64,000 nucleotides of DNA, from positions 292,354,044-292,418,043 of the forward strand of contig CM057337.1 in NCBI GenBank assembly GCA_030015575.1, in the 5' to 3' direction. Positions 1 to 10,190 of this stretch are shown here, piece after piece; positions within the stretch are counted from its first letter, which is position 1, and each line of letters starts with the position of its first letter. Source of the stretch: Agapanthus africanus (lineage: Eukaryota > Streptophyta > Magnoliopsida > Asparagales > Amaryllidaceae). The notes beneath the pieces are model-generated. The model was given only the letters and a program-made list of their open reading frames with translations. It searched no databases and was not told the origin of the DNA. The translations under genes and the position numbers were made by a program.

Positions 1-2175
1 GGTGATAAACTTAAATTTTGCGGACTTTGCAAACCGGCACCACCGCGCACTAAACTCCGGATCGAACCATTAACTAGTCTACGCTACTAAAAAGAAAGGG
101 AAGAGATGTATACCGACGATCCAAGTCCTCCGGTCTTCATCTCCACTCCGATCTCCTCGCGGGATCTCCGTCCTTCTCCTCCTCGTCGCCTCCTCGCCGG
201 AAAGGGCACCACATCGCCTTTGTCTTTTACGGGCTCCCGCCTCAATACCGAGGCAACTCGAGCATGAAGCCGGCAACTCGACATGCTCAAGATATGCTGT
301 AGAATGTAGTGTAGAAGATGCTTGTCTCTTTGGGGTTATGTTGTTGCCAATGAGGATGATGGAGGAAACAAGGATTAGAAAAATGGTGCTTGCATTTTTC
401 TATCATGAAAACTAGATCAAGAAAGAAAACTCTCATGAATGAAGCTCTCTCTTCTTCTTCTCACAACCATGAAAGACTTATCATCAAGTGAGAATAATGG
501 TGGAGGAAAATCTATATGAAGCAAGAAGGGAGGTGAGTGTAGGAGATGTGAAGAGGTGACCACAAACAAACATGAACCATGCTTGTTCTACTATTCAACC
601 CATACCCTTTCAATCACAATAAAAAGAAAGTCAATGGTGCAAGATATGAAAGCCATCATAATCAATACAATTGCAAGAAACCCCCCCACAAAGTGTTATT
701 TGCAAAACTGCAAATAACCCCCTCCATCGAAAAAGTCCGGCCGGGAAAGAACAAAGGAAAACCGGCCGGAACGGAATGCAAACTGGCAACTCCAGAAAAC
801 TGGTCCCGTAATAAATTACAGGAAAACCCCGACACTGTGCATACACACCCGCATCTGTATTCCGACCGGATACAAATGCAATGAGACAAAATCTACACTG
901 TACTAAACTAGGACCGGCTTAAACCAAAGCCGGCTAGTAATATCCGTTCGATCCTGATCCGTGCAATATCGCACGTATCTGATCGAATCCTGCCATATAC
1001 CTATACGGCTACTAGTACAAACCGTCCGATCCTGATCCGTGCAATACCGCACGTATCTGATCGGACCCTGCCATATCTCCATACGGCCTCTACAGCGTTT
1101 CGCCCGAAACTTGAGTAACTGAAAGTGTGGTGGACTCTAAAGACTCGTCAATACTATGGCTGTGGATTTAACCACTAGCACGTCAGAGGTATAAGCCAAT
1201 ACGTAACGGGCCACCAGCTATTGACCAAAAGGGACGTCGATGAGCGAACTCATCCTGACACCCTACTGAGCCTGTCAGTGACAATATCCGTGCAGTCCGG
1301 TCCGTTCGTCTATGAGTATCGCATGGCGGGCCTAGGGGGTTGGTAAAAGTCAGACCCCCAAAAGCGGTACAAGTCGTGTCGGAGTGTAGCCCAGAACACC
1401 CTGAGATACTACTGGAATACCTACCAGTAAATCTCCTTGCCTTGGCCAAGGACTTTGTGTAATGGCTCTCCTAGACACAGCACGACCTCACCCCCAATAC
1501 CGGGAGAGACGAACCCCTGAAGATATGCTCACTGCCTCCATGTGGCTCGGGACTGTACCCAACTAAAACCTGTTTGCACGACTCCTTTGAGCCGTGGTAG
1601 GGTAGTAATCAAAGTACAGTGGGAACTCACACGAGACAAATGACGATCCCCAGGTCGATGAACTAACCTGCACACATGTCACCAGGGAACTGCCATCTGA
1701 CGTCTGGTATATGACCAACTAGCATGTTCCCGGCGAGTCCTGTCCGGTGTACTCATAACCCAATGAGCACCTGTATACATCTTAGGTGATCCAACTGACA
1801 CCAGTGGCTTGTGAGACCGGCCACCGCCCCTCGTCGGGGTCTCGACTGTATACACTAGTCTACTAATGGAGTATCGATGCCCGGTCTCGAAACTCCCACG
1901 ACTAGGGACCTTTTAAGGATATGCTTGTAGACCCCCAGCTCCCACTTATATGATCGCCCTCATACTGCTGGTGGTCAAGCAAGAATCCTAGGGGCTCTAT
2001 CAACGTGCAATAGCGACATGTCAGGTCACCTAAAGCAGTACACGATGATAAAGGTAAACCAGATAGCATACTATCATCTCGAGTAAGACTGTCCTACCTG
2101 GATAGGTCCTCCCTCAATCATTACAATCACGTACCTGTGACCTAATAATTGACTCTGAGGGCACTATCTCCAACA
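1..2175 (-). repeat. 3' LTR of Cop1 (partial)
   Basis: It ends at ...CTCCAACA (2175), directly against the minus-strand purine tract. Compared with 7909-10136 I count substitutions only at about 221, 627, 969 and 1526. It contains a 65-bp tandem duplication (944-1008 and 1022-1086) and two adjacent inverted repeats (about 913-935 and 851-879) found in all LTRs of this family. The short frames here recur in the other LTRs but have no protein-family signal. Confidence 0.9.
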
Positions 2176-2187
2176 ATCTCCCACTTG
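2176..2187 (-). promoter_or_regulatory. Polypurine tract of Cop1
   Basis: The minus strand reads CAAGTGGGAGAT directly before the 3' LTR start TGTTGGAGATAG. This is the standard plus-strand primer position and closely resembles Angela/BARE elements. Confidence 0.9.
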
Positions 2188-2188
2188 C

Positions 2189-3630
2189 ACTCAAGGCTAA
2201 TTATTGCGATGTCGCATACTCACAGCCCGTGTGACACCGAACATCCAACTCCTCTACTAGTCAGTCTCACAAAGCTTGTTTGCGGAACTATTGCGTTCGA
2301 GGAATAGCCTCAGTGAGTGGATCCGCTTTGTTGTTTCTTTCTATGTCTCTCTATATCTCAAGTTCGCGGAGAAAACCATCTCCCGAAATGAGCAATACCT
2401 GTCTTAGAATGTGTCTGGATGTCTGATGGGACCTAGCTCATAAATGAACTCCAAATCCAAACTTCTTAGACTGTATCGTCAACTGAACTTAATCAGTATC
2501 CTGCGCGCCATGCCTCCCTCAGTATTGCCTTGGACCACCTGTCCAAAATACTTCCCCTCATCAGAAGGAAAAACTATAACTCTGACAACCTCCTTGTCGT
2601 CCATGTCACCTTGGAAGCCTGGAATGATAACTGTCTCCTGAATGAGGCTGTCGTTATCATCTCCCTAGAACATCCACTTATGTTCTAAAACTGCTTCCGA
2701 CTGTTTCTCCAGGATTGGATTAATGTCAACTTATTGCATCTAGTGCAAGAACAACATCTGGTGTGGTACTTGACATCTCATGATTGACTCAATTGCCTGA
2801 GCAAGTGATCTGCCAATCATGCCCGTCCCTCTCCCCTTTAGTCTGTAAGACACCTTTGGAGAGGGTGACTCCATTACCTGCAGGTACACTACCGTGCCAG
2901 GAGTCGTCCATCCTAAATACTCTTAGAATGCTGTCAAGTACCCTGATTGGGAAAACACCCAAATCTAGATCTAAAACCATAGATCTAGTAACCAGTATGT
3001 CAGATATATAATCCATTTCCTTTGTGGAGAAACCACTGTGTGACGACCAAAGTATAACCGATTGTAGTATAGGAGTTTCTTTTCCTATTCTGTGTATGTC
3101 ATCCAGATACCAGGACATCACACCCTACTACCTTCTCAACAGATCCACCCCTTTTTCTGATGAAGTCAAACCCATGACTGTCACATCAGAAATAGATGAT
3201 CTATCTCCGCTACATCTGCTTTAGTCTATAAATAGATATAAGCCTGATGTCCACCAATGCTTCCGCTGCTCCCACTGACTACGACAACCCTCTGCCAGAG
3301 TCATATAGACGTGCACTTCTAAAACTAGTTTAGAACGACGCTATACTCATCCTCCTGCCGGGTCTCGCAGCCTGGAACAACAACAATGGCAAGTGTGGGT
3401 AAACAAGAACTTCCCTGTCACCGTCCTTGAGGCTACCTGAGTACCTCTCGGATGCCTGAAGTTACCCACTTTATCTGCGGAGTGGCCAATGGAATGTCAA
3501 TCCAGATTGAATCTTTAGGTTCCTTATCAAATCTTCAGTAATCGTTTGTGGTTCTGGAATCACTTCCAGTTCTACCATACTCCCACTATTGTTTTCTGAA
3601 AAAATCCATTTTTAATAAAACTGTGGCGAG
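2189..3630 (-). pseudogene. Decayed copia reverse transcriptase / RNase H remnant of Cop1
   Basis: Minus-strand frames still align by eye with copia pol. The stretch ending at 2789 contains YLDD (3098-3109), equivalent to the catalytic YVDD, followed by SVILW, a TKEMD segment equivalent to MKDLGE, LSKGVLQTKGER (family pattern LSK..PKT..ER), and further on an FQGDMDD block matching the RNase H start. Near the 3' end ADPLTEA (about 2312-2332) matches the conserved ADPLTK tail of copia RNase H. Near 3530-3600 a VELEVIPEPQ segment resembles the linker between integrase and reverse transcriptase. Stops and frame changes are frequent; a TAG at 2665-2667 is shared with Cop2, Cop5 and Cop6 but is a sense codon in Cop4. 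The remnant cannot make active enzyme. Confidence 0.75.
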
Positions 3631-4780
3631 TCTAGAACAATATCGCTATTGTTCATCCAGATGGTAGAAAGTCAACCCTCGTCATAGCCTGGGTCAACCC
3701 ACAAACAGCCATTACAGAAACGTGCCTTGAGTTGTCTAGTGTCTGGTTTTAATCATAAACCGGACAACTCCCCGTACCTTAACATCGTTAAGATATGAAC
3801 TGTTCTATATCCAATATAGAAACAGAGACACTGATTTAATTGAACCAGATTCAAATCATGCAGCTGTCCCCAGTGCATGTTAACTAAATGGAAGGAGGCA
3901 GATCAGCATTACTCAACATAGGAATGCTTCTAATTATGAGTAACCTGAAAGAGAAGCAATTTCTCTTTATCATTACTATCAACTGAATACCATACACAAG
4001 TATCTACATCTTCGATCACCTTGAAGAATCCCGATACTTGCTACACTTGGTTCTCTACTCTATTCAAATACCTATAACTCCTCAAAACTTAGACTCTGTG
4101 TTTCAACGAAACACATGTCTAAGAACTAGAGAAGTTAAAAGTAAACAGAATATAGTATGAGGACCAACCCCTCTGTCCTAATGGACACTGGACAACATAC
4201 AATACCTTGTATAAGTCCCTTGAGTCTGATAACTCTTTCACTGTGTGTCGTAGGTTGAAAACTGTACTTATGGTTAAGAAGAATTACACCGCTGTTTAAT
4301 GCTCCTTACCTAACCATCCACTGATATAGGTAAATGTCGTAGACATAATTTCAGAAAGGTATATCTCACTCTATGAAAATAGACGTACAGATATATCAAT
4401 TTGAAATTGGTGCATAACTGCGGATATTCAAAACCAAATATTTGCCGACTGGCAAACAACCCAGGTGACTTCCTCAAATATCACCGATTACAACGAATCC
4501 CGATATAATGAGGACAATCACCTAATTCCCAATAACTTACTCCCACTCATCATCTGTAAAACCATACAGATGTGAGAATCGTATCTGGTAAATACATACC
4601 CTGGAGTAAGTATCTAATCGGGAAATCAGTTTTCCTTTAACATTACACAGTGAAACTGAAACATTGAAATGTTCCGATGGGGTATTCTGGTATTCCTAGT
4701 AATGCCTCTTCCAGATTCACGACTGTAACCGTATAGTTCTTTGCCACCTCTCCAAATCCCTTCATATGTCTTTAGTCTTT
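3631..4780 (-). other. Cop1 internal spacer with no recognisable coding
   Basis: This stretch is clearly homologous to the same region in Cop2, Cop4, Cop5 and Cop6, but no frame gives an integrase or gag pattern. It lies where integrase would be expected in an intact copia element. I see no promoter or structural feature that I would defend. Confidence 0.5.
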
Positions 4781-4789
4781 ACCTTCTGC

Positions 4790-5530
4790 ACACCCTTTTA
4801 GGCCAAATGGTTTTCTTCCTTCCCTACCGTTCGGCACCAGCCTATGGTTTGGAAGAAGACTATCCAATGAGCATAAGGGGTGTACTGTCCCAATCCTAGG
4901 AACACTTGCAATGAGAGAGGGTGAAGATAAAAGACAACCGAATAAACCTTATTCCTATTTCTCCTGAACCAGAATCCATCCCCGAACTGGAACAAGTTCC
5001 ATTCGAGTTCGTATATAACCATACGATGGAGTATCCAAATAAACTGTGGATCTTCGTAGTGATACGGAGTGTCCTGGAGAAATACAAAGGTGATGTGGGA
5101 GTGGTAACGAAATATTTGGTTTGGTCGTGAATATCTGTTGCAATTTACTTTGCCCTCTTACTAATCCCTTGCTTTGTCTTAATCTTAATACCTTCTGCAC
5201 ACCGTTTAGGCTAATTGGTTTTCTCCATTCCCTACCGGTCGGCACCAGCCTAAGGTTTGGAAGAAGACTATCCAATCTGCATAATAGGTGTACTATCTCC
5301 TAAACCAAGGAGTACTCATAACTTGAGAAAAGGTAAAAGGGAAAAGACAACTGAATAATCCTATCCGTTTTCTCCAGAACCGGAAACCATCCTCGAATTC
5401 CTTCGAGTTCGTATCTAACCATACGATGGCTTTGTCCAATGGAAGTGGACGTTCGCAGTAATACGGGGTGTCCTGGAGAAAAGGGTAAAAGTAGGAGTGG
5501 CAATGAGGTCTGCAACTCTGACAATCCAAA
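4790..5530 (-). repeat. Duplicated cassette of unknown origin in Cop1 (two copies)
   Basis: Two related units, about 4800-5160 and 5205-5530, share blocks such as CGGCACCAGCCTA, GGTTTGGAAGAAGACTATCC, CGAGTTCGTAT and ATACGGNGTGTCCTGGAGAA. They are diverged (roughly 70-80% by eye), so the duplication is older than the present family members. The unit lies between leader and pol, where gag belongs, but no zinc knuckle or gag motif is visible. Minus-strand frames of 63-106 codons cover it with no match I recognise. Confidence 0.7.
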
Positions 5531-5639
5531 AGCCGGTGTAAAGAAGGTTCGGTCAACTTGGTCACTGAGTCAAAGTCTTAGGGTCGGGTCAATGGTCGCT
5601 GCCAAAGAGAGAGAGAAAAGAAACACTCAGCGTGCACTC

Positions 5640-7894
5640 TAACCTAGATCAGAATGGTTACCAATTTATCTAATCTGGAATCCTCCCACTGTACCTCAAA
5701 TTCTCCTCCAAACCTGAAAGAAGAATTAGTCGGGGTCACCCGAGGAGTAAACTAACTCATCAGTGGGAATCGGGATCCAACTCTCATCGCATGATAACGT
5801 GACGGAATCCGCTCACGGTATCACACTCCAGAAGGTATGCGCATATCTGGCAAGTTTCAGTACTTTTGAAACTCCCGATGTGATTTCTGCCCCATGCTCT
5901 TATGACCTTGACGAAGGCCAACAAATCATAAGTCACATGTCAAGTTCTACCCGTCATTCTCCAGGTTGATTTGAACCCACCCGCACAAGCCCTTGACGAA
6001 GGCCAACAAGGCTATACGACTGTCCCAAACCAACGCATCTATCTATGCTGCAGAAAGGCAACAAGCAGCTACCATACACTATGCCTTGACGAAGGCCAAC
6101 AAACATAGCATGAATACTACGTGCTACCCGTCTGAAACGACGGAGGGCTACGAATGGTTTCTGGCGAAAACCTTTAACGTAAAGAACTTGATATCGTTGA
6201 AGGAACTGATAGCTTTTTTAAAAATATAGTGACGAAAAACCGTTGCTAAAGAGGTCACTCCCGGTGAAGGGATCTCGGCTCTTTCCCCGTAGAATGGGGT
6301 GCAGGATATTCCAACTGAATACCACGGTGCAAAGCAAAAGTAATCGGCTATAGTGAAGTTAATGCCCTGACGCAAACTTTTTGTCCAAGGGGTCACTCCC
6401 GGTGAAGGGATCTCGGCCCTTGCCTCGTCGACTGAGGAGCAGGATATTCTAAATGAATACCACGATGCAAAACAAAAGTAAACGTTCTTGCAATAACAGC
6501 TTTTTTTGAAAAAGTGTTCCAACAACATCAGATTAGGTTTGTTTTTAACTTGCATTGATCCGAATCAATGCAGTCCCATCAATTGATCACACCAAAAAGA
6601 ACGAAAATATACTGATGTACGTATATGCCATCCGCATTCGCCACTGGGTCCCGTCATTACCCGTTAGGTTAGCTAACTAACGGCAGAGCGGGGACTGGAC
6701 TAGCGCGGATGAAAAAACATATACAACATCTACTAATATATATACCAATATATAGTATTTCGCTCAAGGCGTGAATAAAATGCAACATCACAGAGAATGA
6801 ACAGCATCACAGAAACAATACAGATATCTGGGATCCCCGGGTTTCACAGAGCCGCTGAAACCCGACGTTCCCCTGGTCGTGTGGATAGCCTGTGCAATGA
6901 AAACCTAGACCCCTACGGGCGCGGCAAGTCACCCGCCAAAACCTGAAGCGAGGCAGCCCCCTTCAGCACCGTGAATGGACCACCCAGCACTTCACGGAAT
7001 CCGGTCACTTGGGCACCCCTCCTGGGTCAACCTGTACCCCCTACGAGTGCGGCGAATAGTCCGCCAATCCTGGAGTGAAGCCCCCTCCGTCCCAATGCCA
7101 TGAGATGCGGGCTTGTTGCCCTCCAGAACCCGGCTATCCGTGCACCCCTCCGCGGGGCAATCCTAGTACAGAAAGTAAAATATACATACACCGGGTACAT
7201 CGACCGCAACCAGGTCGTGCCCCAAAAGAATAATACAAACAGGCAGTGACGGCAGTCCACATGTCGGACGCTTGCCCCGCAATATCAAATGTACATAATA
7301 CAACAAAACTGTACTAGCATTGCATCCAGGCTATCCCCCACGACCGATCCGCAACATCACAGCAAATACATAGAACATCAACGTGAAAGTCACGTTCGCA
7401 AATCCGTCTAACCGGGCTATAGCAGTTAGACCGGATTTACCGATCGAGTGACATTCACGGTCGCAGATATAATGTAAATACTGTGAAAAATGTGTTTAAA
7501 AAATTTCCGATTGATCAAACAATTAACAAGTGGGCCCCAAAGAAAACTGTAGCACTCACAGAAACAATTGGCCCAACTTTAATATTCCAAAACCCATATT
7601 TTAAGCCCAGAAGGCCTCTGTAAAAAAATGGTGAAGTGATGTGAATAGTGCGCGGCGGAAGGGCCGCACAAAGGTGGTTTTCGCGGCGGTTCCGCGCTCC
7701 AACTGTGGAGTTACTTCGTCAAATTTTTACAGAACTCTTAGATTTTCCAGTACATCAATATTTTACAACCTGAAAAATTTTTTGAGACTGAAAAATTTCA
7801 ACAGAAACTGTCGTGGGTAAAATGCAGTTTTGGAACTTTTTGATCGATCGGAAATGCAAACACATTACACAAAGCTAGACTAAGTTAATGGTGA
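5640..7894 (-). other. 5' leader of Cop1 between primer-binding site and the gag position
   Basis: This 2.2-kb leader has no coding frame but dense structure. From the primer-binding site inward: a GC-rich inverted pair (7650-7666 and 7682-7697), a hairpin with a conserved GCTATA loop (7400-7438), GC-rich modules around 6840-7240, a highly conserved 83-bp core (6629-6711), two copies of an about 130-bp module (about 6240-6345 and 6375-6480) and three copies of a 16-bp motif near 5909, 5993 and 6086. Where intact Cop3 has the gag ATG, this copy has ATT (about 5655). Confidence 0.75.
6240..6480 (-). repeat. Tandem leader module, two copies (Cop1)
   Basis: Two units of about 130 bp share GGTCACTCCCGGTGAAGGGA, TCTCGGC, GCAGGATATTC and GAATACCACG in the same order. 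Equivalent pairs occur in Cop2 (about 14258-14350 and 14395-14470), Cop4 (about 31421-31545 and 31553-31680) and Cop5 (about 43383-43465 and 43520-43600). The module is absent from the Cop3 leader. Confidence 0.8.
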
Positions 7895-7907
7895 GGCTCT
7901 GATACCA
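7895..7907 (-). promoter_or_regulatory. tRNA-iMet primer-binding site of Cop1
   Basis: The minus strand reads TGGTATCAGAGCC, one base after the LTR end ...CTTACA. This is the standard initiator tRNA-Met primer site of plant copia elements and fixes both the orientation and the LTR boundary. Confidence 0.95.
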
Positions 7908-7908
7908 C

Positions 7909-10136
7909 TGTAAGTGCACGGCGGCGCCCCGGCCGTCAATCCGACGCCGGAATGCGGAAGCGGTGATAAACTTAAATTTTGCGGACTTTGCAAACCGGCA
8001 CCACCGCGCACTAAACTCCGGATCGAACCATTAACTAGTCTACGCTACTAAAAAGAAAGGGAAGAGATGTATACCGACGATCCAAGTCCTCCGGTCTTCA
8101 TCTCCACTCCGATCTCCTCGCGGGATCTCCGTCCTTCTCCTCCTCGTCGCCTCCTCGCCGGAAAGGGCACCACATCGCCTTCGTCTTTTACGGGCTCCCG
8201 CCTCAATACCGAGGCAACTCGAGCATGAAGCCGGCAACTCGACATGCTCAAGATATGCTGTAGAATGTAGTGTAGAAGATGCTTGTCTCTTTGGGGTTAT
8301 GTTGTTGCCAATGAGGATGATGGAGGAAACAAGGATTAGAAAAATGGTGCTTGCATTTTTCTATCATGAAAACTAGATCAAGAAAGAAAACTCTCATGAA
8401 TGAAGCTCTCTCTTCTTCTTCTCACAACCATGAAAGACTTATCATCAAGTGAGAATAATGGTGGAGGAAAATCTATATGAAGCAAGAAGGGAGGTGAGTG
8501 TAGGAGATGTGAAGAGGTGACCACAAACAAACATGAACCATGCTTGTTCTACTATTCAACCCATACCCTTTCAATCACAATAAAAAGCAAGTCAATGGTG
8601 CAAGATATGAAAGCCATCATAATCAATACAATTGCAAGAAACCCCCCCACAAAGTGTTATTTGCAAAACTGCAAATAACCCCCTCCATCGAAAAAGTCCG
8701 GCCGGGAAAGAACAAAGGAAAACCGGCCGGAACGGAATGCAAACTGGCAACTCCAGAAAACTGGTCCCGTAATAAATTACAGGAAAACCCCGACACTGTG
8801 CATACACACCCGCATCTGTATTCCGACCGGATACAAATGCAATGAGACAAAATCTACACTGTACTAAACTAGGACCGGCTTAAACCAAAGCCGGCTAGTA
8901 ATATCCGTTCGATCCTGATCCGTGCAATACCGCACGTATCTGATCGAATCCTGCCATATACCTATACGGCTACTAGTACAAACCGTCCGATCCTGATCCG
9001 TGCAATACCGCACGTATCTGATCGGACCCTGCCATATCTCCATACGGCCTCTACAGCGTTTCGCCCGAAACTTGAGTAACTGAAAGTGTGGTGGACTCTA
9101 AAGACTCGTCAATACTATGGCTGTGGATTTAACCACTAGCACGTCAGAGGTATAAGCCAATACGTAACGGGCCACCAGCTATTGACCAAAAGGGACGTCG
9201 ATGAGCGAACTCATCCTGACACCCTACTGAGCCTGTCAGTGACAATATCCGTGCAGTCCGGTCCGTTCGTCTATGAGTATCGCATGGCGGGCCTAGGGGG
9301 TTGGTAAAAGTCAGACCCCCAAAAGCGGTACAAGTCGTGTCGGAGTGTAGCCCAGAACACCCTGAGATACTACTGGAATACCTACCAGTAAATCTCCTTG
9401 CCTTGGCCAAGGACTTTGTGTAATGGCTCTCCTAGACACAGCACGACCTCACCCCCAATACCGGGAGAGACGAACCCCTGAAGATACGCTCACTGCCTCC
9501 ATGTGGCTCGGGACTGTACCCAACTAAAACCTGTTTGCACGACTCCTTTGAGCCGTGGTAGGGTAGTAATCAAAGTACAGTGGGAACTCACACGAGACAA
9601 ATGACGATCCCCAGGTCGATGAACTAACCTGCACACATGTCACCAGGGAACTGCCATCTGACGTCTGGTATATGACCAACTAGCATGTTCCCGGCGAGTC
9701 CTGTCCGGTGTACTCATAACCCAATGAGCACCTGTATACATCTTAGGTGATCCAACTGACACCAGTGGCTTGTGAGACCGGCCACCGCCCCTCGTCGGGG
9801 TCTCGACTGTATACACTAGTCTACTAATGGAGTATCGATGCCCGGTCTCGAAACTCCCACGACTAGGGACCTTTTAAGGATATGCTTGTAGACCCCCAGC
9901 TCCCACTTATATGATCGCCCTCATACTGCTGGTGGTCAAGCAAGAATCCTAGGGGCTCTATCAACGTGCAATAGCGACATGTCAGGTCACCTAAAGCAGT
10001 ACACGATGATAAAGGTAAACCAGATAGCATACTATCATCTCGAGTAAGACTGTCCTACCTGGATAGGTCCTCCCTCAATCATTACAATCACGTACCTGTG
10101 ACCTAATAATTGACTCTGAGGGCACTATCTCCAACA
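7909..10136 (-). repeat. 5' LTR of Cop1
   Basis: A complete 2228-bp LTR. The plus strand starts TGTAAGTGCACGG (7909) and ends CTCCAACA (10136). It is nearly identical to 1-2175. It is followed not by host-like DNA but by a 42-bp copy of an LTR end and then another purine tract, the junction with Cop2. Confidence 0.9.
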
Positions 10137-10178
10137 CCTGTGACCTAATAATTGACTCTGAGGGCACTATCTCCAACA
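10137..10178 (-). repeat. 42-bp remnant of the Cop2 3' LTR
   Basis: This segment repeats the last 42 bp of the preceding LTR (10095-10136) and abuts the Cop2 purine tract. I read it as the end of Cop2's own LTR, left after Cop1 inserted there; CCTGT (10137-10141) would be the right-hand target duplication. A local 42-bp tandem duplication would look the same within this window. Confidence 0.6.
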
Positions 10179-10190
10179 ATCTCCCACTTG
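10179..10190 (-). promoter_or_regulatory. Polypurine tract of Cop2
   Basis: The minus strand reads CAAGTGGGAGAT immediately before the LTR remnant, exactly as in Cop1. Confidence 0.85.

Larger units (their letters stand above)
1..10136 (-). mobile_element. Cop1: non-autonomous Angela-like Ty1/copia element, left end outside the window
   Basis: The order on the minus strand is 5' LTR (7909-10136), tRNA-Met primer-binding site, long leader, duplicated cassette, decayed reverse transcriptase/RNase H, purine tract, 3' LTR (1-2175). Position 1 matches 7962, so 53 bp of the 3' LTR lie left of the window. LTR ends of the type TGTTGGAGATAGTGCCC and the purine tract CAAGTGGGAGAT are typical of the Angela/BARE branch of copia (family knowledge). 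No frame longer than about 135 codons exists, so it cannot encode its own machinery. The two LTRs differ at about four positions by eye, making this the youngest insertion in the window. It appears to sit inside the 3' LTR of Cop2. Confidence 0.85.

Noticed and set aside
5905..6105. Spaced 16-bp motifs as a CRISPR-like array
   Set aside because: Only three short repeats with homologous, not unique, spacers, inside a eukaryotic retroelement leader.
7895..7907. tRNA gene fragments at primer-binding sites
   Set aside because: Only 13-18 nt of tRNA 3'-end complement are present; no cloverleaf around them. No tRNA or rRNA gene was found in the window.
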